DNA of 64,000 nucleotides, from contig NZ_JAAGAA010000015.1 of NCBI RefSeq assembly GCF_010435965.1, positions 31,842 to 95,841 of the forward strand. The letters are read 5' to 3'. Origin of the DNA: Crenobacter caeni. GTDB taxonomy: Bacteria; Pseudomonadota; Gammaproteobacteria; Burkholderiales; Chromobacteriaceae. A program made the translations under genes and the position numbers. The notes under the pieces are model-generated. The model was not told the origin of the DNA, made no database searches, and saw only the letters and a list, made by a program, of their open reading frames with translations. This document shows positions 54,800-63,675 of the stretch, piece by piece (the first letter of the stretch is position 1; the number at the start of each line of letters is the position of its first letter).

Positions 54800-56474
54800 G
54801 GCGTTACGCAGTGATGAGATGTGTGTGGGGGGGAGAGATTCCACGGCAGCAGGGCTTCATAGTGCTCGACGGTCGTGGCATGCGGGAGCGTCCGCAGCAC
54901 GTGGCGCAGCCACAGGTAAGACTCTATCCCGTTGGCCTTGGCAGTCACCACCTGCGAGTAGAACAGCGCGCTGGCGTGCGCGCAGGCCGGCGTGTCCGAG
55001 AACAGCCAGGCCTTGCGCCCCACCACGAAGGGGCGGATCTCGTTTTCGGCGGGATTGTTGTCGATCGGCAGGTCGACACGAGCCAGGTAGCCGGTCAGCC
55101 GCGGCCACTGCCGGCGCAGGTAGGCCAACGCACCGCCCAGCACCGATTTCGGCGACATCGTCGGCTGTACTTCGTCGAGCCAGTTCAGCAACTGGTCGAG
55201 GGTCGCGCGGCTGTGCTGTTGCCGTTGCGCCCGGCGCGCGTCGTCGCTCAGGTCGCGGCACGCCTTTTCGATGGCATACGGTTGGCTGATCAGTTTCAGC
55301 GCATGGTGAGCATGCGCCGCGCGTGCCCGGCGGTTGGATCTTGCCCGCTTCGACGAAGCGGCGCCGTGCGTGCACCCTGCAGCCCAGTCGGGTCACGCCT
55401 TCGCGCTCGCCGACTGCAGCGTAGCTCTCCAGTCCGTCGGTCATCAGATAGCCCTGCCAGCCTTCGAGCAGCCTGAGCGGTACGGCCTGCGACCGGCTCC
55501 TGTCGTAGTCGAACAGGATTACCGGCCGCCCCGCTGCACCCACATCTGGCTCTTGCTGGTTGCGGCGCGGTCCTCCTCCTTGAGGACTTGTAGCGGCGTT
55601 TCATCCATATGGATCACATCGTGCGAAAGCAGCGCGTCGCGCATCAGGTTGGCGATCGGTTGCAGGGCCTGTGCGGCGCCGATCACCCAGCGGGCCAGCG
55701 TCTGCCGAGGCTCCTGCACACCGCTGCGCGCCAGCACGTACTGGAAGCGCGCCAGCGGCAGTCCGTCGACGTACTTCGTGGTCAGAGCATGGCCAGCAGG
55801 TCGTTACTGGCATTGCTCTTGGGGAGCACCTGCGCCGGCGGCGGCGCGCTGATGGGGGCGTGTTCGCCCGAAGGACAGGCATAGCGGACGCGCAGATGGC
55901 GCAGGATGCGCACCTGCATCGGAATGAGGTCAAGCTGTTCGCTGGCGCTCAGCCCGATCTCGACCATCGGTTTGTCGCAGCACGCGCAGATACGCTCATG
56001 CTCGGGCAGTTCGTGGCGGATCTCGATGCGCGGCAACTCGGCCGGCAGCGGTTTGCGCTTGCCGCGGGCCTTCGGCGGGCGGGACGTTTCGGTGGGCGGC
56101 GGCAACGGCGCGACTTCGCTGGCCTCGGGTGCTGCCTCGAGCAGCGCCTCAGCTTCTTCAAATAAGTCATCCTAGCCGGCCGACTCGCTGCGAGACCCGA
56201 AGGTGCGCCGCCGGGCCAGCATGATCTGCTCGTAGAGTTCGATGACCCGTGCGTTGAAGGCCTGCTGCAGTTGCTGTTCGCGGTGCTCGAAGGTTTGCTG
56301 AATCTGCTGTTCGCGATGCTCGGGGGCTTGCAGAAGCAGAGCCTCGCGCTCGCTGAACGCCTGTTGTTGTGCGAGCAGCATCGCCTTGAGTGCAGCCGGA
56401 TCATCCGGCAATGACTCTTGGGTCACCGGAGGGGTATTGCAGCGTAGGCTCAAGGCATCAGCATGTCTAAACAT
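54800..56474 (-). pseudogene. tnpC: IS66 TnpC transposase, broken by at least four lesions
   Basis: Fragments follow in order on the minus strand: coiled N-terminus with MLARRRTFGSRSES ending at a stop (56172); RHELPEHERICACCDKPMVE to NASNDLLAML (shift near 55790); VIHMDETPLQVLKEEDRA (shift near 55535); RPVILFDYDRSRSQAVPLRL (shift near 55320); and the DDE end DLPIDNNPAENEIRPFVVGR. The protein would be about 530 residues if repaired. The frame runs on into the IS200 fragment. Confidence 0.85.
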
Positions 56475-56489
56475 GCTGCCATTATATCC

Positions 56490-56846
56490 TAACGTGCTAC
56501 GAAACAGCTTTGAAATGTAGCGATTGATGGGGTTTGGCCGCCCACAGGTCGAATTCTTCCAGCAGCCATTCCAACTCTTTGGCCGTGAGCGTGCAGGTGG
56601 CCTCGGTTGTGCTTGCGGCAGGCCAGGCGAAGCGCTCGGCCTCTACCAGAGGCAGAAGCCGTTCCGGTGCCAGTACAACGCCTTGATCTTGTCACGGCGG
56701 CGGTTGATGAACAGGAACAGCGCGTCGGCGAACGGATTCAAGCCCAGCGACTGCTCGACCAGGGTGGCCAGGCCGTCGATGGATTTGCGAAAGTCGATGG
56801 TTGAGCGGTACAGATAGACGTCGCCGATGGGGGGCCCGGGATGCAT
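56490..56846 (-). pseudogene. tnpB: IS66 TnpB accessory protein, interrupted
   Basis: Starts MHPGPPIGDVYLYRSTIDFR with KSIDGLATLVEQ and DALFLFINRRRDKIKALYWH, the standard IS66 TnpB core. A stop at about 56643 (FCLW then TAG) interrupts it; the expected continuation ERFAWPA lies in a shifted frame. The start overlaps the tnpA stop (ATGA). Confidence 0.8.
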
Positions 56847-57151
56847 CAGCGACGCCCACCATCCAGCGCGCGGGCCAGCGCCGCCAGCCAGGTGGCATCC
56901 GGCAGGCTGGCGCAGCTCAGGCGCAACGCGTCGCCGATGGCCAGCGTGCAGGCAACGGGTGGCAGGTCGGTCTGCAGCCGCACAGCGACAAAGGGGTTAC
57001 CTGCGCCGCCCGCCTCGGCATGCAGGCGCTTGCGCCAGTCATACAAAGCGGAGACTGACAGGCCCTCCTGCTCGGCGTAGGCCTTGGTGGTGATGCTTTC
57101 GCGCTCAATGGCCGTAAGGTGTGCCGCCCAGAACTGGGAGCGATTGGACAT
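56846..57151 (-). CDS. tnpA: IS66 TnpA (HTH accessory protein)
   Basis: A 101-residue protein, start MSNRSQFWAAHLTAIERESI, with the HTH stretch KAYAEQEGLSVSALYDWRKR and a C-terminal LALGD-like block (CTLAIGDALRLSC). It is the only intact reading frame of the element. Confidence 0.85.
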   Translation of the reverse strand: MSNRSQFWAAHLTAIERESITTKAYAEQEGLSVSALYDWRKRLHAEAGGAGNPFVAVRLQTDLPPVACTLAIGDALRLSCASLPDATWLAALARALDGGRR

Positions 57152-57233
57152 GCCCGGACTCCGTGAAAGATGGGATCACGAGCATGACCTAGTCAGCCTG
57201 AGGGTGTAAGGATGGGGGTGGTGGAGCACTTAC

Positions 57234-57476
57234 GAACAAACGGTGCAACGGCTGTCTCGACCGGCCTTTGGTGCGAAGGTGCTTGCGGTAGGTGCGCTGC
57301 GCTTCCGATGCCCTGTAGCGGCCGGAGACTGAGCGATTACGCCGCAGCTCACGGCTGATGACGCTCTTGCAACGCCCGACACGCTGGTCGATGGCGGTCG
57401 GCCCGTATCCTTCACTCGCCAACAGTTGAATCTGGTATCGTTCACCCTCGTGAGGTGGTGGTAAGACATTCTCCAT
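57234..57476 (-). pseudogene. N-terminal fragment of an IS30-type transposase
   Basis: Starts MENVLPPPHEGERYQIQLLA and continues with the HTH GPTAIDQRVGRCKSVISREL then RRNRSVSGRYRASEAQ, typical of IS30 transposases. It is cut by the right end of the IS66 element at 57233. Confidence 0.75.
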
Positions 57477-57664
57477 GCCCTAGGCTGGCCGGCCAAAAGT
57501 CGGGAAAACTACCCCATCTCACCGCCCTTCGCCCAGCACCACACCTGTTGCACTTATTCGCTGAATCCGCCCTGTAAGAGTCTGTTATGTTGTTGTTTTT
57601 CTATGACTTTGAGCGTTCCATTATCCGGCTGTAGTAGACGGTGGTCAGAAGGTCGCCCATTTTT

Positions 57665-58050
57665 CGACACTAAAACGCACCTTTAGCCTGGCCTCTAGGG
57701 CAGGCTGTGGATTGATTTTCTAAGACATTGATTTATATGGAGGCTGATTTTTGGACACTATAACGCACCTTTAGCCAGCGTCCCTCCCAGAAAACCAGTG
57801 CATGCCATTGTTTTGTATGGGTTTTTTCTAGCGCCTATTTTCGGACACTAAAACGCACCTTTGCAGAATTTCGGACACTGGAACGCACCTTTAGTAGTGG
57901 GAAAGTGGCGTATGTTCTTGATTTTTCGCAAGAAGTGAATTTTGGACACTGGAACGCACCTTTGAACTGACCCTAGTTCGGTAAGTCCTTGATTTTTCAT
58001 GGGCCGCACCTTCCTCCAGCGACCTGAATTTCGGACACCAGAACGCACCT
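57665..58050 (+). repeat. oriV: Six iterons, probable replication origin
   Basis: Direct repeats with core GGACACTRNAACGCACCTTT start at 57665, 57753, 57842, 57872, 57944 and 58032 (first has CGACACT; last has GGACACCAGAACGCACCT). Most are preceded by a T run and some followed by AG. Spacing is irregular (88, 89, 30, 72, 88). Same-strand iterons followed by AT-rich DNA and palindromes (58148-58196) are typical of iteron-controlled plasmid origins. Confidence 0.78.
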
Positions 58051-58651
58051 ATGACAATTCACCCACAGGGATGAACTTGCATCAAGTGCTTGAATTTTCA
58101 GGTATTTTACCTCCTCCCTCGCGTGCGCGCGCGTAGGCGTGCGATTGTTGTTGTTTGTATTTAAAAATAAACAACAAGAACTAAGTAGGTCCTACTAGAT
58201 AACTACAGCGCGCACGGAACGCTGGCCAGGTCTGTAACCACCAACCTGCAGACATCACAGAGGGCATCCTGCCGACGAGATAAGTCGATAGCGACAAGTC
58301 ACAGTCACTATGCGAGACGTCAGCGCACGAACTGGTGTGGCAAACAGCTAACCATGCTGCATGGCAGTGGCGGGTGCATCCAAGTCCTCAAATGCCGGCC
58401 ATGACGTGAAATGCGACACAAACTTTGATTTGCAGGTGCATAGAGGCCGCTAGGATCGACGATCTACTCGCTGGGTGGGTGGGGGTGGTCAAGCGAGATA
58501 AAAATCGAATCTTGGCATGTTTGCGTCGATTTTTAGGGGGTCGTGTCAACGAGTGCGTGGTGAGCAATGCTGGACTGCGCGGGTTCGCAGGCCTCGCTAT
58601 CTCGGCGAGATGCGGCTTGTGGTTGCGGTGAATACGCGGCTTAATCTCCGT
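58051..58651. other. AT-rich and palindromic region next to the iterons
   Basis: No gene supported. TTGTTGTTT (58148-58156) and AAACAACAA (58169-58177) flank an AT-only centre; AGTAGG and CCTACT (58184-58196) form a second palindrome. An alternating GCGCGC tract lies at 58125-58135. Together with the iterons this may be the melting region of an origin. Confidence 0.5.
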
Positions 58652-59767
58652 ATGGAATGCGGTGAAAATCTCTATGGGTGGCAGGAGTCAGACTGGACGA
58701 AGTGGTGCTACGACCTGAGCAAGCTCGTTGCTCCCCTAGTTGAGGTCAGTCGCGCCCAGGGTTTGTTGCTCGGCCGACTGGCGGATGTCGGCCTGGCGCT
58801 GCGCAACCAGGCCTGCTTGGCCGCGCTGACTGAAGATGTCGTGAAAACCAGCGAGATCGAAGGGGACGTGCTCAACGTAGCGTCCGTACGATCATCCATC
58901 GCGCGCCGCTTAGGCGTCGACATCGGCGCGATTGTGCCCGTTGATCGGCACGTCGAGGGCGTCGTGGAGATGGTGCTCGATGCGGTATCCGGCCATGCAA
59001 CGCCTCTGAGTGCCGACAGGCTGTTTGGCTGGCACGCTGCGCTGTTCCCCACTGGCTTCTCAGGGATGAGCCGAATTACGGTCGGCCAGTGGCGCGATGA
59101 TGCAGACGGCCCAATGCAGGTGATCTCGGGCCCTGTCACGCGACGCAAGATCCACTACCAAGCGCCACCTGCTAGCGAGCTGCCGACCGAGATGGCGCGG
59201 TTCATTGAGTGGGCGAATGCCGACCCGGGAGAGCCGGCGCTGATCAAGGCAGGGCTGGCGCATCTGTGGTTCGTGGCCTTGCATCCTTTCGACGATGGTA
59301 ACGGCCGCATCGCCCGCGCGGTGGGGGATCTGTTCCTCGCTCGGGCAGATGGGAGCCGGCTGCGCTTCTATAGCCTGTCGGCGCAGATCCAGCGCGAGCG
59401 CAAGGACTACTACGAGATCCTTGAGCGCACGCAGAAGGGGACGCTCGACGTGACCGTTTGGTTGCTGTGGTTCCTTGGCGCGCTGGAGCGAGCGATCGCC
59501 AACGCACACCTCGTGCTGAATGGCGTGCTGACCAGGGCGCTATTCTGGCAACGCTGGGCGGCCACACCGATGAACGCGCGGCAAATCAAGTTGCTCGGGC
59601 GGCTACTCGATGGGTTCGATGGAAAGCTCACTTCGAGCAAGTGGGCGGCGATTGCCAAGTGCTCGCCGGATACCGCGCTTCGGGACATCACGCACCTGCT
59701 GGACCTGGGCGTGCTGAAGAAGCAGGCAGGAGGCGGGCGAAGTTCGAACTACGAGCTCACAGATTGA
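58652..59767 (+). CDS. Fic-domain protein (class II, self-inhibited)
   Basis: A 371-residue Fic protein, expected to transfer AMP to target proteins. The core motif is HPFDDGNGRIARAVGDLF; the N-terminal inhibitory helix motif is TSEIEG (in DVVKTSEIEGDVLN), marking class II. It also has a DUF4172-like start (GWQESDWTKWCYDLSKLVAP) and a C-terminal winged helix (KWAAIAKCSPDTALRDITHL). I chose the ATG at 58652 because it begins this conserved start; in-frame ATGs at 58610 and 58517 exist and no start has a clear ribosome site. Confidence 0.88.
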   Translation: MECGENLYGWQESDWTKWCYDLSKLVAPLVEVSRAQGLLLGRLADVGLALRNQACLAALTEDVVKTSEIEGDVLNVASVRSSIARRLGVDIGAIVPVDRHVEGVVEMVLDAVSGHATPLSADRLFGWHAALFPTGFSGMSRITVGQWRDDADGPMQVISGPVTRRKIHYQAPPASELPTEMARFIEWANADPGEPALIKAGLAHLWFVALHPFDDGNGRIARAVGDLFLARADGSRLRFYSLSAQIQRERKDYYEILERTQKGTLDVTVWLLWFLGALERAIANAHLVLNGVLTRALFWQRWAATPMNARQIKLLGRLLDGFDGKLTSSKWAAIAKCSPDTALRDITHLLDLGVLKKQAGGGRSSNYELTD

Positions 59768-59803
59768 TTGATCATACCCCGTATCATTATTGGCGATGAG
59801 ATG

Positions 59804-59838
59804 GCCTGCCGTTAGCGTTGAAACGGCAGGCTTATTAT
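59804..59838 (+). terminator. Terminator after fic
   Basis: GCCTGCCGTT (59804-59813) and AACGGCAGGC (59822-59831) form a perfect 10-bp stem followed by TTATTAT. Confidence 0.75.
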
Positions 59839-59848
59839 ACTGCCTTCC

Positions 59849-60379
59849 ATGCAAACTATATTTCGCGAAAACGCATCAAAAAAAGAAAAAGCATACACGC
59901 TATTTCTTTATTTTTGGATTGCGCTAATTTTATATGGTGCGTGGACTAACTTTGATTCAAGGATTCGCTTTGATGGAAGTATGTTCTTTTTGTCTTTATT
60001 ATGCGGTTGCGTTTTAATCTATCCTCTTTACGCTGCAAATCGGCAACGTATTAAGATGGATGATTGGGAGGCTTTTAAGACGAAAGTTTCTATATTGTTC
60101 ATGGTGCTTTTTTCATGCGTATCAGTTTGGTTTAATTTTTCTGAATCAATTCCTGCCATCTACACAGAATGTTTCGGAAAGCCATATTTAGAAATAGTTC
60201 AAGTTGAAGAGAAGTCCAATGGCCCCCGTAGGGGGTGTGGGCCAAGAATAAAAACTTCAAATGGCGAGTACTGCGTTCAAAATGATTTCTTTAGCAAGGT
60301 TCGCGTGAATGATTCAGTTGTTCTTTATGGAAAATCTTCTGGCCTTGGTTTTAAGATCACGCATTTCTCGCTAAAGTAA
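59849..60379 (+). CDS. AT-rich membrane protein of unknown function
   Basis: A 176-residue protein with three predicted membrane segments (FLYFWIALILYGAW, FFLSLLCGCVLIYPLYAA, VSILFMVLFSCVSVWF) and a soluble C-terminus of about 75 residues with three cysteines (ECFGKPY, GCGPRIKTSNGEYC). It has no recognised family. Its base composition is far more AT-rich than its neighbours and its codon use differs, indicating recent acquisition. No good ribosome site is seen before the ATG. It lies between the fic 3' end and a partial copy of that end. Confidence 0.65.
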   Translation: MQTIFRENASKKEKAYTLFLYFWIALILYGAWTNFDSRIRFDGSMFFLSLLCGCVLIYPLYAANRQRIKMDDWEAFKTKVSILFMVLFSCVSVWFNFSESIPAIYTECFGKPYLEIVQVEEKSNGPRRGCGPRIKTSNGEYCVQNDFFSKVRVNDSVVLYGKSSGLGFKITHFSLK

Positions 60380-60489
60380 ATTAGGAGTCTTTTCATGCGG
60401 TGCCGAGTGTATTGGTGGCTGCGGTGTTTATTGATACTACCGTACTCGCGTACAAAAAGCGCGAACACGCGGAGGAAGATCACTGCCAT

Positions 60490-60535
60490 AGTTCGAGCTA
60501 CGAGCTGACAGTCTGATCAATGGTGCCATTGATCG
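60490..60535 (+). repeat. Second copy of the fic 3' end, followed by a palindrome
   Basis: AGTTCGAGCTACGAGCTGAC at 60491-60510 resembles AGTTCGAACTACGAGCTCAC at 59741-59760 (the end of fic) with two mismatches, and the similarity continues through a stop and TGATCA. It is followed by GATCAATGG (60516-60524) and CCATTGATC (60527-60535), a near-perfect palindrome. Confidence 0.65.
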
Positions 60536-60646
60536 CGGACGTAGGCGGCTGCTGTTGGACTGGCCTGATGGGGGGCGATCTGTAGGCATCGTACAGCGCA
60601 GGCGTAAAATATGTCCTGCTATTTCAGAGCGAATCGGTAAACAAAC

Positions 60647-60952
60647 ATGGAACTAGCTAAAGAACTGGCCGCACGTATGAACGTCGACCCTAGCACTATC
60701 GAGGAGTATTTTCGACAGATGGCTAAGCTGATCGAACGCGAGATCTCAGAAAAAGGCGAGGTGGCTGTGCCCCACCTCGGGCGGTTTGAGCGGCTGACCC
60801 TGCCTGGTGGCGTGCGGTATGACCCGCAAACGCGTCTGCCAACAATGTTGCCCCAAACCGACACGATCACTTTCGCGCCGATGATTCGGGCTAGGGCCTA
60901 CTGCTCCAAGGTAGCGCAGCTGAACCAGTGCGGCGTGCTTCACATGTTCTGA
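60647..60952 (+). CDS. Divergent HU/IHF-family DNA-binding protein
   Basis: A 101-residue protein with the HU plan: helical start (ELAARMNVDPSTIEEYFRQM, AKLIEREISEKGEVAVPHLG), the turn GRFERLTLPGG, and arm residues with YDPQTRLPTMLPQTDTITFA then PMIRARAYCSKV. The Pro-containing arm tip is unusual and the tail (LNQCGVLHMF) is extended. No strong ribosome site. It may be a plasmid nucleoid protein or phage-type HU. Confidence 0.6.
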   Translation: MELAKELAARMNVDPSTIEEYFRQMAKLIEREISEKGEVAVPHLGRFERLTLPGGVRYDPQTRLPTMLPQTDTITFAPMIRARAYCSKVAQLNQCGVLHMF

Positions 60953-60989
60953 CTATCGACGACGATGCGACCCTAGAAAGGAACTAGCA

Positions 60990-61136
60990 ATGTGGTATGA
61001 CGAATTCGTACCTTTGCTCCCGCTTACTGTGACAGTAATTTTTCTCTGCGTGTTTGCGATTCTTGGAACGCGAGACGATCACGCCGACAAACACCGCGGT
61101 CGTCGACAAGCTTGGCGTCGCATGAAGCGGCCGTGA
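60990..61136 (+). CDS. 48-residue single-pass membrane protein
   Basis: Starts MWYDEFVPLLPLTVTVIFLC with a single membrane segment, then a charged cytoplasmic tail (GTRDDHADKHRGRRQAWRRM). GAAAGGA lies six bases before the ATG, one of the best ribosome sites nearby, which is the main reason to call this gene. Function unknown; it has the shape of small subunits or regulators of membrane complexes. Confidence 0.45.
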   Translation: MWYDEFVPLLPLTVTVIFLCVFAILGTRDDHADKHRGRRQAWRRMKRP

Positions 61137-61432
61137 CAAAAAACCGACCCGGCAGGGACTGCGAAGTTGTTGGTAAGACAAAGCATGCACACTCGGGCGC
61201 TTCAAGAGATTGACCGGCTGGCCAGGCGGCTGCAGAAGGCACCTGCCATGTAAGCAGACGCACGACAGAATTCTCCCAAGCGTCCACCCAGCTGGTCGCA
61301 GTAGCGCCAAGACCCCTTGTCCGGCGGAAACCGTAAGTCGATCACGTTCAAACGGCGACACGCAAATCCCGTTAAGACTTCACATCTATGGACTAATCAG
61401 GTGATCAGCCAGACCACTTCGCTCGCGGCCAC
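61137..61432. other. Intergenic region without recognisable features
   Basis: About 300 bases between convergent genes. I see no gene, strong hairpin or repeat here. Confidence 0.4.
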
Positions 61433-62296
61433 TCAACCTTGCAGGTGGCGGACAAAGGTGAAGAAGTAGGGGCAGAGGCTGCCGCCGAAGCGCGGGTTGA
61501 TCTCGAACACTTTGGGCACGCCGCCTTCTTCCTTGTAATTCACGCAGCACAAGCCCTCGAAGCCGAGCGCGGACAGCATGTCGCCGAACAGCGCGAGGTG
61601 GCGTACGGCGACCGGCGCCCAACTGGCGGGCGTCTTGCCCTTGACCGGGGTGTCGTCGTCGAAACGGTAGCGGATGTTCAGCGCGTGTTCGACGCGGCCG
61701 CCGCGAAACAGCAGGTGGGTCGCGAACTCCTCCTTTCCCTGCACCAGCGCCTGGCAGAAGTAGTCCGGGTCGGCGAATAGCGGGGCGTAGCGGCGCAAGT
61801 CCGTTTCGTCGCGCACCACGTGGCAGTGCTGGCCCATCACGTCGTGCCGCCGCTTGACGATGAAAGGCAGGACGAGCTCACTGGCCTCGGCGATGCGCGG
61901 CAGCGCATGGGCAAAGCCTGCGGTGTACAAATGTTGGTAGAAGTGCTGTTTGTCGTCGCACAGCATAACGCTTTCGGCGTTAGGCAGCGGCAGCGGATTA
62001 TCCGCCCACAGCCTTTGTGGCTGCTGCCTGAGCGCGAGCAGCGGTTCGATGTCCAGCGGGACGACCAGGTCCGCGTCCGCGAGTGCCTGACCTTCCAGCG
62101 GCGCAAAGTGCAGCGTATGCGGGCTGCCGGCGAAACCCTTCCTGAGCGTGTCCTCCCACCCCGGCTTGGGCGAGAACAGGATGCGCCATGCGTCCGGCGT
62201 GCCGCGCCGGCGTACCTGCCAGCGGGACGAAAGCAGGAAGGCTGCCTTGCGCAGACGGGCGTCGGTGCGTTGTAGCGCGGGAATGAGGGTGCTCAT
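61433..62296 (-). CDS. ATP-grasp domain protein
   Basis: A 287-residue protein of the carbamoyl-phosphate-synthase-like ATP-grasp fold. The nucleotide-binding lysine is probably in LPFIVKRRHDVMGQ, the metal-binding block is CCVNYKEEGGVPKVFEINPR followed by FGGSLCPYFF. An N-terminal Rossmann-like part precedes it (LADADLVVPLDIEPLLALR). It probably ligates a carboxylate to an amine; substrate unknown. It diverges from the ars operon. Confidence 0.8.
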   Translation of the reverse strand: MSTLIPALQRTDARLRKAAFLLSSRWQVRRRGTPDAWRILFSPKPGWEDTLRKGFAGSPHTLHFAPLEGQALADADLVVPLDIEPLLALRQQPQRLWADNPLPLPNAESVMLCDDKQHFYQHLYTAGFAHALPRIAEASELVLPFIVKRRHDVMGQHCHVVRDETDLRRYAPLFADPDYFCQALVQGKEEFATHLLFRGGRVEHALNIRYRFDDDTPVKGKTPASWAPVAVRHLALFGDMLSALGFEGLCCVNYKEEGGVPKVFEINPRFGGSLCPYFFTFVRHLQG

Positions 62297-62361
62297 CGGG
62301 GACTCCTGTCCGGTTACGCCTTATTTTTAGCAAATACGCCAATGTGTTTTTTTAAATATTT

Positions 62362-62377
62362 AAGATTGCAAAATCTT
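62362..62377. promoter_or_regulatory. Dyad in the ars promoter
   Basis: AAGATT and AATCTT flank GCAA about 40 bases before the arsR start in an AT-rich promoter region. ArsR-family repressors bind such dyads, so this is a candidate operator. Confidence 0.5.
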
Positions 62378-62415
62378 GCTGGCAAACACTTCAATATTCG
62401 TCGTAATATAGAAAC

Positions 62416-62790
62416 ATGGAAAACCAGACCGCCACACTACTGTTCGAGTCGCTCGCCTCCGGCATCCGCCTCGACGCCTTCCGCCTCTTGGTCAAACACG
62501 GCCACGCGGGCCTTGTCGCCGGCGAGATCGCCAGTGCGCTCGATATCGCGCCGAACAAGCTCTCCTTCCACCTGAAGGCGCTGACCCATGCCGGCCTGGT
62601 GTCGGTGACGCAGGAAGGGCGCTTCCAGCGCTACCGCGCCAACCTCGCGCTGATGCTTGAGTTGATCGCCTACCTGACCGCCGAGTGTTGCAGCAGCGAG
62701 CCCGGGCAATGCCTGGACGCGCGCGCGGCTTCATCGTGTTCTGCCGCACTGCTGCCTCCTGTTTCAACCGTTACGGAACCCAAACCATGA
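62416..62790 (+). CDS. arsR: ArsR-family arsenic-responsive repressor
   Basis: A 124-residue winged-helix repressor: HTH in LVAGEIASALDIAPNKLSFH then LKALTHAGLVSVTQEGRFQR. Cysteines for arsenite binding are near the C-terminus (AECCSSEPGQC), as in the group of ArsR proteins with C-terminal sites. Its stop overlaps the arsC start (ATGA). Confidence 0.92.
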   Translation: MENQTATLLFESLASGIRLDAFRLLVKHGHAGLVAGEIASALDIAPNKLSFHLKALTHAGLVSVTQEGRFQRYRANLALMLELIAYLTAECCSSEPGQCLDARAASSCSAALLPPVSTVTEPKP

Positions 62791-63260
62791 ACGTGCTGTT
62801 TTTGTGTACCGGCAACTCGTGCCGCTCCATTCTCGGTGAAGTCACCTTCAACTATTTGGCGCCTGAAGGCTGGCGGGCGATGAGCGCCGGCAGCCAGCCC
62901 ACCGGCTACGTCCACCCGCGCTCGGTCGCGTTGCTTGCGCGCGAAGGCATGAATGTAGACGGCCTCGCCAGCAAGAGCTGGGACGCGCTGCCGGCCACGC
63001 CCGATATCGTGATTACCGTGTGCGCGTCGGCCGCCGGCGAGACCTGCCCGGCCTACCTGGGGCCGGTGCTGCGCACGCACTGGGGTGTGGACGACCCGGC
63101 GCACGCGACCGGCACCGACGAGCAAATCGACGCGGCCTTCATGGCGGCCTACCGCACCCTGCGTGCACGTATCGAAGCGATGTTGGCGCTACCGCTGGAT
63201 ACGCTGGACCGTGCCGCGCTCAAGGCCGAACTCGACCGCATCGGCCGCGAGGTGAGCTGA
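62787..63260 (+). CDS. arsC: Thioredoxin-type arsenate reductase
   Basis: A 157-residue low-molecular-weight phosphatase-fold reductase that turns arsenate into arsenite. The P-loop is CTGNSCRS with Cys7; the redox relay cysteines are Cys79 and Cys87 (VCASAAGETC). The start at 62787 overlaps arsR and begins exactly at the conserved NVLFLCTGN. Confidence 0.92.
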   Translation: MNVLFLCTGNSCRSILGEVTFNYLAPEGWRAMSAGSQPTGYVHPRSVALLAREGMNVDGLASKSWDALPATPDIVITVCASAAGETCPAYLGPVLRTHWGVDDPAHATGTDEQIDAAFMAAYRTLRARIEAMLALPLDTLDRAALKAELDRIGREVS

Positions 63261-63299
63261 TTTTTTCGGCAATATTTCAATACCAATAGGAGCGTTGAC

Positions 63300-63665
63300 A
63301 TGACAAAGATTGAAATCTTCGACCCTGCGCTGTGCTGTGTCAGCGGCGTGTGCGGCACCGAGGTCGACCAGGCGCTGGTGACGTTCGCCGCCGATTTCGA
63401 CTGGGCGAAAGCGCAGGATGCGGACATCCGCCGCTACAACCTGGCGCAGGAGCCGCTCGCGTTCGCCGAAAACGCGGTGGTGAAGGGCTTTCTTGAACGT
63501 TCCGGCGCCGACTTGTTGCCACTGACGCTGGTAAACGGCGAGATCGCGCTGACCGGCCGCTACCCGCGCCGCGCCGAACTGGCGCGTTTTGCCGGCATCT
63601 CGACTTTTGCCGCTGCCAGCGCACCGGCCCAGTCGTGCTGTGGTGGCAACACCGGCTGCTGTTAA
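63300..63665 (+). CDS. arsD: ArsD arsenite metallochaperone
   Basis: A 121-residue protein that hands arsenite to ArsA. The arsenite site is Cys12, Cys13 and Cys18 (PALCCVSGVCG); extra vicinal pairs are at the C-terminus (SCCGGNTGCC). GGAG precedes the ATG. Confidence 0.94.
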   Translation: MTKIEIFDPALCCVSGVCGTEVDQALVTFAADFDWAKAQDADIRRYNLAQEPLAFAENAVVKGFLERSGADLLPLTLVNGEIALTGRYPRRAELARFAGISTFAAASAPAQSCCGGNTGCC

Positions 63666-63675
63666 GGAGTCGACC

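Larger units (their letters stand above)
54768..57233 (-). mobile_element. IS66-family insertion sequence, 2466 bp, inactive
   Basis: Both ends are visible as inverted repeats beginning GTAAGTGCTCCACCA at 54768 and, on the other strand, at 57233; they continue to CCCCATCCTT with one mismatch. The element carries tnpA (intact), tnpB and tnpC (both broken), all reading leftwards. The 8 bases flanking each end differ, so no target duplication remains. It lies between an IS200 fragment and an IS30 fragment. Confidence 0.88.
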
